DNA of 8,843 bases. Source: JBFKPQ01 sp041628225 (GTDB taxonomy: Bacteria; Actinomycetota; Acidimicrobiia; Spongiisociales; JAENVV01). Where the stretch lies: NCBI GenBank assembly GCA_041628225.1, contig JBFKPQ010000089.1, positions 1 to 8,843 on the forward strand. The letters are read 5' to 3'. Position numbers and translations under genes: made by a program. A model generated the notes under the pieces. The model was not told the origin of the DNA, made no database searches, and saw only the letters and a program-made list of their open reading frames with translations. Below are positions 1 through 6,106 of the stretch, one piece after another (the stretch's first letter is position 1; the number at the start of each line of letters is the position of its first letter).

Positions 1-816
1 CTGATCAACCGGAAGGTGTATCTCGACTGGCTCCGCCAGAAAGACTCGCCACGCTCAGAACGCGCCGTATTCGGAACGGGCGTGGCCCACCCCGATTTCT
101 GGGGCGTGACGGAGCCCACCCAGGGGTGGATCGACTTCCTCTCCAGCTGTGTGTACGTGGGCGTGCGCGGTCCGCAGTCCGCCGAGCTCCTCGATACGTG
201 GGGATACCGAGGCGACGTCGAGATCGTGGGCGATCCCGCGCTGGCGCTGCTTCCACCCGCCGAATCGCCCGCGCGGCGGCCCGACGTGATCACGGTGGTT
301 CCGGCCCGCACCAACGGAGAGCTCTGGGGCGGGTCCGATGAAACCGTCTTCGATGCGCTCGCCGCGTTCACGGCCAGCCAGGTCGGCACCGGAAGGACCG
401 TTCGGTTCCTCTCGTGCTTCCCCGGCGACGACCGCCCGATCTTCGAGATCATGCGGGCCGCCGGGCATCCGGGGCTCGAGTATCTGGCCGGCTATCGGGA
501 TGAAGCCGCCGCCTTGGCCTGGCTGACCGAGTCGGGTGTCGTGATCGCGGAGCGACTCCACGGCGCGGTGCTGGCGGCCGCGTGCGGCGCGCCGTTCATC
601 AGCCTCGAGTACCGCCCGAAGCTGCGGGACTTCGCGCGGTCCGTCGAGATGGACGAGTTCCTGTTGCGCACGGACGACCTGGCCGGGCTCGGAGAGCGAT
701 TCGACGACCTGGCCGATCGACAGTCGGAGGTGGCCGAACGCATGGCACGTCACGTCGACGACTACCGGCTCCGGCTCCAAAACGCCGCCGACCGCATCAG
801 AGAGGCCGTCACGTGA
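1..816 (+). CDS. Polysaccharide pyruvyl transferase family protein (5' end outside window)
   Basis: The frame is open from the first base, so the N-terminus is missing; 271 residues are visible, ending at TGA 814-816. It resembles the PS_pyruv_trans family (CsaB, WcaK, EpsI types), which moves pyruvate from phosphoenolpyruvate onto a sugar hydroxyl of a surface polysaccharide as a ketal, probably in the cytoplasm. Family-like blocks are visible: 'GVRGPQSAELL' then 'DPAL' (about visible residues 54-81), and the C-terminal block 'ERLHGAVLAAACGAPFISLEY' (about 184-204), followed by 'RPKLRDF', which matches the usual R-L-H-(x)-AAxxGxPFI.LxY.pKv..F pattern. There is no signal peptide or membrane segment in the visible part. 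The stop overlaps the GTG start of the next glycosyltransferase by 4 bp, implying one operon and coupled translation. The acceptor sugar cannot be read from sequence. Family assignment is fairly sure; a CsaB-like role is inference from the nearby SLH proteins. Confidence 0.85.
   Translation: MINRKVYLDWLRQKDSPRSERAVFGTGVAHPDFWGVTEPTQGWIDFLSSCVYVGVRGPQSAELLDTWGYRGDVEIVGDPALALLPPAESPARRPDVITVVPARTNGELWGGSDETVFDALAAFTASQVGTGRTVRFLSCFPGDDRPIFEIMRAAGHPGLEYLAGYRDEAAALAWLTESGVVIAERLHGAVLAAACGAPFISLEYRPKLRDFARSVEMDEFLLRTDDLAGLGERFDDLADRQSEVAERMARHVDDYRLRLQNAADRIREAVT
801..805 (+). promoter_or_regulatory. Shine-Dalgarno AGAGG for the GT4 gene
   Basis: AGAGG sits 7 nt before the GTG at 813, inside the end of the pyruvyltransferase gene. 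It supports GTG 813 over the more upstream in-frame ATG at 582, which would add 77 residues lacking family resemblance and lying wholly within the upstream gene. Confidence 0.6.
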
Positions 817-2231
817 AGATCTGCATGTTCGTCAAGAACTCGTTCGAATATGACGCCCGTGTCACCAAGGAAGCCGAAACACTCATCGCGGCAGGCCACG
901 AGGTGACCGTGGTGGCCATCCACGTACCCGGCGTCACCGCCGAGCGGGAGATCACAGACGGCGGCATCAGCGTCGTGCGTGTCTCGCGAATGCACTTCGG
1001 GCTGGGAACGCTGTCGAGGCTGGCGGCTCGCTATGCCGGGACCATCGAACAGCGGCACGCTCGCCTGACGGGCGACGACCTCGACGTCGCCAAGGCACGC
1101 GAACTCTCGGCGGTGGTGCCGGCCTCGACCGCCACGCCGGGCGCCAACGTCGACGTCGACCTGGCCGACGTCACATCCTCCGAACCGGCCCGGACGACCG
1201 CAGCGTCGCGCGGCTGGGCACGCCTCACCACGCCGCTCCTGCGCGGGTTCGCACATCTGGCCCGGTTCGGCTTCAAGGTGGTTCGTGGTGTCCTGGGCCG
1301 GCAGGGTCGGGCCTTGAAGACCTGGGCGATCAATCAGCGGATGATCGAGGTCGGGTTGGCTACCGGCGCCGACGTGTTCCACAGTCATGACTTGAACACG
1401 CTGTACATCGGATGGCGGTGCAAGCAGCGCACCGGAGCCAAGCTCGTGTACGACTCCCACGAGCTCGCCACCGAACGCAACCGCATGGACGCGTGGTGGC
1501 GGCGATGGGCGACCTGGAACGAACGCCGTGGACTCCCCCACGCCGACGCGCTCATCATGGCCTCCCCGGCATGGATCCCGATCGTCGCAGAGAAGTACGG
1601 CGCCGTACCCGACCCGGCCATCACGATCATCAATGTGCCGCCATATCACGAGCACGTCGAACCCCGCGACCTGCGCGGCACGCTCGACATCCCACCGGAC
1701 GTGCCGATCCTGCTGTACCAGGGTTCGATCCAGGAAAACCGCGGCATCGAGGAGGCCATCGACGCCGTGGAGATGCTCGACGACGCGGTACTCGTCGTGG
1801 TCGGCTACGGCTACCACCGCCCGAGGTTGGAACAAGCCGTCTCCCGCCGAGGACTCGACGATCGCGTGAAGTTCTTCGGACCGATCCCGAACCACGAACT
1901 GCTGGCGTGGACGGCCGCCGCCGACATCGGCATGGCCAACATCATCAACTCGTCGATCAGCTACCACACCTCGCTGCCGAACAAGCTCTTCGAATACATC
2001 ATGGCGGGTGTGCCGGTGATCGGCTCCGACTCTCCCGAGATCGGGCGGGTCATCTCCGAGACCGGTGTCGGTGTGGCCTGCGATCCTGCCGACCCGGTCG
2101 CGCTCGCCGAGGCCGCCCGGACGATCATCGCCGATCCGGAACCGTTCCAGGAGGCGACACGGCGGGCGGCCGAGACCTACAACTGGTCACGCGAAGCCGC
2201 CAAGCTGGTCGAGCTGTACGAACGTATCTAG
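813..2231 (+). CDS. Glycosyltransferase family 4 (GT-B fold)
   Basis: This is a 472-residue cytosolic GT-B glycosyltransferase, expected to transfer a sugar from a nucleotide sugar onto a lipid-linked or growing surface glycan with retention of configuration. The start at GTG 813 gives 'MKICMFVKNSFEYDARVTKEA', typical of GT4 N-termini. The N-terminal Rossmann half includes 'DVFHSHDLNTL' (residues 187-197, His192-Asp193) and 'AKLVYDSHEL' (209-218). The C-terminal donor half includes 'ILLYQGSIQENRGIEEAI' (299-316), 'VVVGYG' (328-333) and 'LPNKLFEYIMAGVPVIGSD' (388-406), where Lys390 and Glu394 occupy the usual donor-binding positions. Residues about 62-178 form an unusually long basic segment before the HD motif, perhaps a membrane-contacting helical insert. 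The gene overlaps the upstream pyruvyltransferase by GTGA. Its TAG stop overlaps the TAG of the opposite-strand metalloprotease gene within CTAG. Donor and acceptor are unknown. Confidence 0.9.
   Translation: MKICMFVKNSFEYDARVTKEAETLIAAGHEVTVVAIHVPGVTAEREITDGGISVVRVSRMHFGLGTLSRLAARYAGTIEQRHARLTGDDLDVAKARELSAVVPASTATPGANVDVDLADVTSSEPARTTAASRGWARLTTPLLRGFAHLARFGFKVVRGVLGRQGRALKTWAINQRMIEVGLATGADVFHSHDLNTLYIGWRCKQRTGAKLVYDSHELATERNRMDAWWRRWATWNERRGLPHADALIMASPAWIPIVAEKYGAVPDPAITIINVPPYHEHVEPRDLRGTLDIPPDVPILLYQGSIQENRGIEEAIDAVEMLDDAVLVVVGYGYHRPRLEQAVSRRGLDDRVKFFGPIPNHELLAWTAAADIGMANIINSSISYHTSLPNKLFEYIMAGVPVIGSDSPEIGRVISETGVGVACDPADPVALAEAARTIIADPEPFQEATRRAAETYNWSREAAKLVELYERI
2228..2231. other. 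Convergent stop overlap at palindromic CTAG
   Basis: Plus-strand TAG (2229-2231) ends the GT4 gene, and minus-strand TAG (complement of 2228-2230) ends the metalloprotease gene. The two convergent genes therefore share four bases. There is no intergenic space for a terminator, so transcripts must end inside the opposing gene or overlap. Confidence 0.95.
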
Positions 2232-3985
2232 TCGCCGAGCGCCCGGAACATGAAGGCGGCCATTTGCTCGCGGGTCACGGGGTTGTCCGGACAGAACCGA
2301 TCGTTGACGGGCGGATTGCAGCCCTTCGTGATGCCCGCCGCCGCCAGCTTCTCGATATCCGCCTCGAAGATCGAACCATCGTCGTCCACGAAATCGGTCG
2401 ACCCAGGATCCGTGAGATCCAGTGCCCGCACCATGAACGCCGCCATCTGGCCGCGCGTCACCGATCGATCGGGACAGAACCGATCGTTGACGGGCGGATT
2501 GCAGCCCTTCGTGATGCCCGCCGCCGCCAGCTTCTCGATATCCGCCTCGAAGATCGACCCATCGTCGTCCACGAAATCGGTCGAGCCGGATTCCGTCAGG
2601 CCCAGCGCCCGCACCATGAACGCCGCCATCTGGCCGCGCGTCACGGGTCGGTCGGGGCAGTAGCGATCGTTGGCCGGCGGATTACAGCCTTTGGTGATGC
2701 CTTCGCGAGCCAGCCAGAGGATGTCTTCGGTGAAACGGTTGCCGTGCGTGTCGGTGAAGTCACCGAACCGCGACACCCACGCCGCGGTGAGGTCGAAGGT
2801 CTCGGCGTTGTGGGCTTCGGTGGGGAACGGGTTCCCGATGGCAAGTCCGGTCGGCATGCCGTTGTAGGTCACGTCGGGATTGCTGAAGTTCGGGATGAGC
2901 TCGCACGACTCCAGGCCGTTGACCGAACATGGGTAAGCCATGATCGTATGGAAATCACCCGGTACCCGATACCCGAATGAGTACGTGAAGTACCCGAAGT
3001 TGAAGGCGTTGTCGTAATCGTGCGCTCCGCCCATGTTGTGCCCCAGTTCGTGGGCGAGACACACGAATCCGCAGTCGTCGACGACCACGTTGAAACCGAA
3101 CGCCTTGGCGTACTCGATGTCGTTGGTCTCGTTGATCCACGCCAATCCGCCCAGACCGGGGCCGAGGTCGGCGAGCATGAACGTCACCAGGTCCGCTTTC
3201 AGATCGTTGCGGCGGGTGTGGACGCCGTCGAGGACGCCGTCGTACGGATCACTCACTGCCCACAGATCTTCGACGCCGTCACCCGTCTCGGAATAGGCGA
3301 CTTGTTCGGCCCCGATGAGTCGGAGCCGCTGCGCGATGCCACTGTTCTCGTAGGCCACGTTGGTCATCGCCACGTGCGCTTCGAGCGTCGCCACCACTGC
3401 GTCGTGGCTGCCGGCTCGCGACCGGACCAGGGGTGTGTACACGACGAGCAGGTCGACGTACGCCGATCCCGTGATGGCGGCCGGTTGGTTGCTGCTCGAT
3501 GGCTCGCCGGCGAAGGACGCTGCGCCAGCTGCGACGGGCTCGCCGGGCGTGGTGCCGTTCCACGGTGAGGTCTCGACGACGAGCGCGTCAGAGCCGTCAG
3601 AGGTGATCCGGTATTCGATGCCGTCGGCCAGCACCACCCCGCTCAGCTGGTCTCTCTGCCGGGCGAAGGCGGCGAGCCCATGCGGCACGCCGTCGAGGGC
3701 GCCCACCCACACCGACTCGGTCGAGTGAGCGGCGAGCTTCGTGGCGACGAACTCGGCACCGTCGAACAAGGGCAACGCCAACCGGTCAGCCGACGCCCAT
3801 TCGATTGCGCGGAGGCGGGCCTCTCTGCTCCGGCGCAGGCCCGCATCGGCCGACGGTGCGGCACGCTCGGTGTGCGGTGACGACTCGAGAAGGGCCGGTA
3901 TTGCCTGGGCCGGGTGCTCGGTGGCTGCGACGGGCACCGCGGCCACCAGCGACACCAGTGCGACGAGCATTCCTACGAAACGCAT
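2228..3985 (-). CDS. Secreted metzincin-type zinc metalloprotease with three C-terminal SLH-like repeats
   Basis: This is a 585-residue exported protein. Residues 1 to about 21 form a signal peptide ('MRFVGMLVALVSLVAAVPVAA'). A propeptide-like region follows to about residue 170. The reprolysin-like catalytic domain starts near 'SAYVDLLVVYTPLVRSRAG' (174-192). The zinc site is 'HELGHNMGGAHD': His312, Glu313, His316 and His322, with the Met-turn 'TIMAYP' at Met349. Cys305/Cys309 and Cys353/Cys361 are plausible disulfide partners outside the cell. Three SLH-like repeats occupy about 409-463, 470-524 and 531-584, with a 61-residue period and a CX8C pair in each (434/443, 495/504, 556/565), and probably anchor the enzyme to the envelope. 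An ATG at 3985 preceded by GGGGGAAG, plus a good signal peptide, support the start. It lies 28 bp downstream of the M23 gene and is likely cotranscribed. Substrate is unknown. Catalytic assignment is strong; the anchoring role is inferred. Confidence 0.9.
   Translation of the reverse strand: MRFVGMLVALVSLVAAVPVAATEHPAQAIPALLESSPHTERAAPSADAGLRRSREARLRAIEWASADRLALPLFDGAEFVATKLAAHSTESVWVGALDGVPHGLAAFARQRDQLSGVVLADGIEYRITSDGSDALVVETSPWNGTTPGEPVAAGAASFAGEPSSSNQPAAITGSAYVDLLVVYTPLVRSRAGSHDAVVATLEAHVAMTNVAYENSGIAQRLRLIGAEQVAYSETGDGVEDLWAVSDPYDGVLDGVHTRRNDLKADLVTFMLADLGPGLGGLAWINETNDIEYAKAFGFNVVVDDCGFVCLAHELGHNMGGAHDYDNAFNFGYFTYSFGYRVPGDFHTIMAYPCSVNGLESCELIPNFSNPDVTYNGMPTGLAIGNPFPTEAHNAETFDLTAAWVSRFGDFTDTHGNRFTEDILWLAREGITKGCNPPANDRYCPDRPVTRGQMAAFMVRALGLTESGSTDFVDDDGSIFEADIEKLAAAGITKGCNPPVNDRFCPDRSVTRGQMAAFMVRALDLTDPGSTDFVDDDGSIFEADIEKLAAAGITKGCNPPVNDRFCPDNPVTREQMAAFMFRALGD
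2231..2761 (-). repeat. Tandem repeat array, period 183 bp, encoding three SLH-like repeats
   Basis: Three 61-codon units encode the C-terminal SLH-like repeats of the metalloprotease. The two distal units are almost identical as DNA: 2289-2401 and 2472-2584 match over 113 bp with one difference (A at 2375, C at 2558). A further identical stretch of about 38 bp surrounds 'ATGAACGCCGCCATCTGG' in each of the two units to the right. The promoter-proximal unit (around 2655-2761) is more diverged. The pattern points to recent duplication or gene conversion. Confidence 0.9.
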
Positions 3986-3989
3986 GCGG

Positions 3990-3998
3990 TCTTCCCCC
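3990..3998 (-). promoter_or_regulatory. Ribosome binding site GGGGGAAGA before the metalloprotease start
   Basis: On the minus strand GGGGGAAGACCGC precedes ATG 3985, with the purine core about 6 nt away. It lies in the 28-bp gap after the M23 stop, where I see no promoter. This fits translation from a message begun at the M23 gene, with independent ribosome entry. Confidence 0.55.
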
Positions 3999-4013
3999 GA
4001 GGCCAGCGTAGGC

Positions 4014-5171
4014 CTACTCGGCGGCTTCTGCGATGGTGATGGCTCGGATGATGAACGATGCCATCTCGGCCCGGAGGAGGATCCGGTCCGGGCAGAACTG
4101 GTCGTTGTCCGGAGGATTGCATCCGAGGGTGACGCCGACCGCCGCGATCGCTTCTATGGCGTCGTGGAAAGGGCTCTCGTCGTCGTCGACGAAGGTGTCC
4201 GTACCCTCCGGCACTTCGTAGGAGAAGGTCCGGCGCAGGAACTCGACCATCTCGTCGCGCCGGAGTCCGGCATCGGGGCAGAACTCGGACTCGGTGCAGC
4301 CGAACGCGATCCCCGCCTCGGCGAGGGCGTTGATATCGTCTTCGAAGATCGAATCCGAGTCGTCCGTGAAGTAGTCGACCTCGGTGGCCGGAAGTGCCAG
4401 GAAGCGCCGGAGGAAGGCTGAGGTCTGTCCGCGCGTCAGGGTGTTCTGCGGGCAGTAGCGATCGTTGTCGGGTGGGTTACAGCCGCGCGTGATGCCGCGA
4501 CGAGCGAGCTCGTCGATGTTCGCTTCGTGCACGCTCCCGTCGTCGTCGATGAACATGCCCGGGTCGTACGGTTCGCCACCGGGCTCGGTCAGCACTGCCG
4601 CCTCGACGAGGTGCGGATAGGGGTTGACGATCGCTCCTTCGGGATCGTGAAGTTCGAAGTGGAGGTGCGGGGCGGTCCATTCCGCATTGCCGCTGTCGCC
4701 CACCCATCCAACCAGCTGGCCGGCGGTGACCCGCACGCCCGGCTCGATGCCGTCGGCGAAACCCCATCCCAGGCCGTCGTCCGTCCCGGGCGTGTCGTTG
4801 TTGAGGTGGATGTACCAGGACGACCAGCCGTCGTCGTGCTCGATGGTCATGGCACAGCACTGGCCTTCGCCATGAAACCAACCACCGACTCCGCCTTCGC
4901 CGTAGGTGCCGCCGATGTAGCCATCGGCGACGGCGACAACCGGGGTCATCTTGTCGGCCATGAGGTCGGTGCCGGCATGGGTGCGGCCGCCCGAGCGCGG
5001 CGCCCCGAAGGTATCGGTGTAGTAGACCTCGCCCACGATGGGGAAGATCATGTCGTAGATGCCGTCGTCAGGCGGGGGTTCTTCTTGGGCGGCCGCCGGG
5101 AAGGCGAAGACCGCCGTCAGGAGCGTGAACGCGACGACGGTGAGGGCGCGTCGGGAGCTTCGTCCGTGCAT
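4014..5171 (-). CDS. Secreted M23/LytM-family peptidase with three SLH-like repeats
   Basis: This is a 385-residue exported protein. The signal peptide is about residues 1-28 (an 'RSSRR' n-region, then a hydrophobic stretch ending 'FPAAA'). The M23 domain spans about 42-190. Zinc ligands are His65 and Asp69 in 'HAGTD' and His171 in 'HLHFE'; His169 and His122 ('YIHL') fit the catalytic histidines. All key residues are present, so it should be an active metallo-endopeptidase, expected to cut peptide cross-links in peptidoglycan or a similar target. Three SLH-like repeats follow at about 207-259, 268-318 and 326-380. Their Cys pairs are 231/240, 292/298 and 351/360; the middle repeat is shortened (CX5C instead of CX8C). 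It is the first gene of a probable two-gene operon with the metalloprotease. No Shine-Dalgarno is visible before ATG 5171, so a short-leader or leaderless transcript is possible. The physiological target is not readable. Confidence 0.92.
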   Translation of the reverse strand: MHGRSSRRALTVVAFTLLTAVFAFPAAAQEEPPPDDGIYDMIFPIVGEVYYTDTFGAPRSGGRTHAGTDLMADKMTPVVAVADGYIGGTYGEGGVGGWFHGEGQCCAMTIEHDDGWSSWYIHLNNDTPGTDDGLGWGFADGIEPGVRVTAGQLVGWVGDSGNAEWTAPHLHFELHDPEGAIVNPYPHLVEAAVLTEPGGEPYDPGMFIDDDGSVHEANIDELARRGITRGCNPPDNDRYCPQNTLTRGQTSAFLRRFLALPATEVDYFTDDSDSIFEDDINALAEAGIAFGCTESEFCPDAGLRRDEMVEFLRRTFSYEVPEGTDTFVDDDESPFHDAIEAIAAVGVTLGCNPPDNDQFCPDRILLRAEMASFIIRAITIAEAAE

Positions 5172-5185
5172 AAAGGTGTGTCGGC

Positions 5186-5214
5186 AGGATAGGAGAATCC
5201 CTTGACCCGCCCAA
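5186..5214 (-). promoter_or_regulatory. Candidate promoter for the M23-metalloprotease pair
   Basis: On the minus strand TTGGGC (5214-5209) and TATCCT (5191-5186) are separated by exactly 17 bp. A start about 7 nt beyond the -10 would leave a leader of only some 8 nt before ATG 5171, consistent with the missing Shine-Dalgarno. The match to the -35 consensus is partial. The -35 overlaps the inverted repeat at 5204-5221. Confidence 0.4.
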
Positions 5215-5221
5215 ACGGGTC
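5204..5221. promoter_or_regulatory. Inverted repeat GACCCG-6-CGGGTC in the divergent intergenic region
   Basis: A perfect 6-bp inverted repeat with a 6-bp centre lies midway in the 71-bp gap between the divergent M23 and GT2 genes, overlapping the candidate M23 -35. It could be an operator for a dimeric regulator acting on both genes, or only a GC-rich chance palindrome. Confidence 0.35.
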
Positions 5222-5228
5222 CGGGCCG

Positions 5229-5234
5229 TAGACT
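5229..5234 (+). promoter_or_regulatory. Candidate -10 element TAGACT for a leaderless GT2 message
   Basis: TAGACT matches TAnnnT and ends 8 nt before ATG 5243, so transcription would begin at or next to the start codon. The interval 'cggccgcc' has no Shine-Dalgarno. An upstream TTGACC (5202-5207) is 21 bp away, too far for a standard -35. Confidence 0.4.
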
Positions 5235-5242
5235 CGGCCGCC

Positions 5243-6106
5243 ATGACCGCCCCCGACCTGTCGATCGTCATTCTGAGCTGGGACAACCAACCGCTCACCG
5301 AGCGGTGCGTCGCCTCGCTGCGGTCCCACACCGACGTTCCTCACGAGATCATCATCGTGGACAACGGCTCCGAAGCCGCCACCGCGGCCTGGGTCGAATC
5401 CACCGCCGACGTCGCGATCTGCAACTCGGAGAACCGAGGCTTCGCGGCCGCGATGAATCAGGGCCTCGACGTCGCCCAGGGCCGGTTCGTGGCGTTCGTG
5501 AACAACGACACGGAGTTCCCAGCCGGATGGGCCCGACCAGTACTTGCGCCCTTGGAGGACGCCAGCGTCGGAATCTCACTCCCCGCCGTGACCGCGGCCG
5601 GCAACCCGGTCACCGTCCGCCAGCAACCGGGCGTCGCCGTCATCGAGCTGGAACCCTTCGGCCATCTGCCCAGCGGCGTCGTCTACGTCATGCGGACGGA
5701 TCTCGCCCGTCGGCTCGGCGGATGGAACGAGTCCTACGGCACGGCGTCAGCCGAGGATCTCGATCTGGCATTCACGGTATGGGCGAATGACCTGGCGGTC
5801 GTGCTCGTCGAGTCTGTCCTCGTCGAGCATGTCGGCCGGGCGACGGTCAAAGCGAAGTTGCCCGATCGGTTCGCGCTCTACCGGGCCAACCTCGAACAAT
5901 TCCTCGAGAGATGGTCGGGAGACGAGGCCATCGTGCGGCTCGACGAATGCCCGGCCGAGATTCATCGACGCAACCGGGCGGCGGGCCGAGCCGCCGCCCT
6001 CTGGCTGAAGCGATTGATCGAGGCCCGCGACGAATCCCGACACCTCCGGAAGCGGTTGGCAGAAGCGCAGCCATCCCCGACACCGCGACGGTGGTGGCGT
6101 CGCTAG
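5243..6106 (+). CDS. Glycosyltransferase family 2, rhamnosyltransferase-like
   Basis: This is a 287-residue GT-A enzyme. It opens with 'LSIVILSWDNQPLTERCVASL' (residues 6-26), then 'IIIVDNGS' (36-43, nucleotide-binding Asp40), 'NSENRGFAAAMNQG' (61-74), the metal/donor motif 'NNDTEFPAGW' (87-96, equivalent to DXD) and 'GTASAEDLDLAFTVW' (166-180, Glu171-Asp172 as catalytic-base region). This order fits the WbbL-like group of inverting GT2 enzymes, several of which transfer rhamnose from dTDP-rhamnose. No membrane segment is seen, and the C-terminus is strongly basic ('PRRWWRR'), perhaps for membrane contact. The convergent rfbBAD operon makes rhamnose a reasonable donor, but this is inference. 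The gene is divergent from the M23 peptidase gene. Its TAG stop overlaps the rfbD stop in CTAG. Start at ATG 5243 is supported by family alignment, not by a Shine-Dalgarno. Confidence 0.9.
   Translation: MTAPDLSIVILSWDNQPLTERCVASLRSHTDVPHEIIIVDNGSEAATAAWVESTADVAICNSENRGFAAAMNQGLDVAQGRFVAFVNNDTEFPAGWARPVLAPLEDASVGISLPAVTAAGNPVTVRQQPGVAVIELEPFGHLPSGVVYVMRTDLARRLGGWNESYGTASAEDLDLAFTVWANDLAVVLVESVLVEHVGRATVKAKLPDRFALYRANLEQFLERWSGDEAIVRLDECPAEIHRRNRAAGRAAALWLKRLIEARDESRHLRKRLAEAQPSPTPRRWWRR
6103..6106. other. Second convergent stop overlap at CTAG
   Basis: Plus-strand TAG (6104-6106) ends the GT2 gene and minus-strand TAG (complement of 6103-6105) ends rfbD. The geometry is the same as at 2228-2231, between unrelated gene pairs. 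Confidence 0.95.

Noticed and set aside
55..780. Minus-strand open frame opposite the pyruvyltransferase gene
   Set aside because: No family resemblance, while the plus strand shows clear pyruvyltransferase blocks.
762..1967. Long minus-strand open frame (401 codons) opposite the GT4 gene
   Set aside because: Its product has no recognisable motif and low-complexity high-GC composition, and it lies opposite a GT4 gene with clear family motifs. It is a shadow frame of high-GC DNA.
2231..2761. Direct repeats as a possible CRISPR or non-coding repeat array
   Set aside because: The 183-bp period is in frame, encodes SLH-like repeats and has no spacer structure.
1412..2980. Plus-strand open frame of 522 codons spanning the convergent junction
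   Set aside because: It covers parts of two well-supported genes out of frame; its repeated residues merely mirror the 183-bp SLH repeats read on the wrong strand.
6085..6103. Hairpin GCGACG-7-CGTCGC just before the CTAG junction as a terminator
   Set aside because: The stem is only 6 bp and no T-tract follows on either strand; it lies in the coding end of the GT2 gene. Too weak to call an intrinsic terminator.
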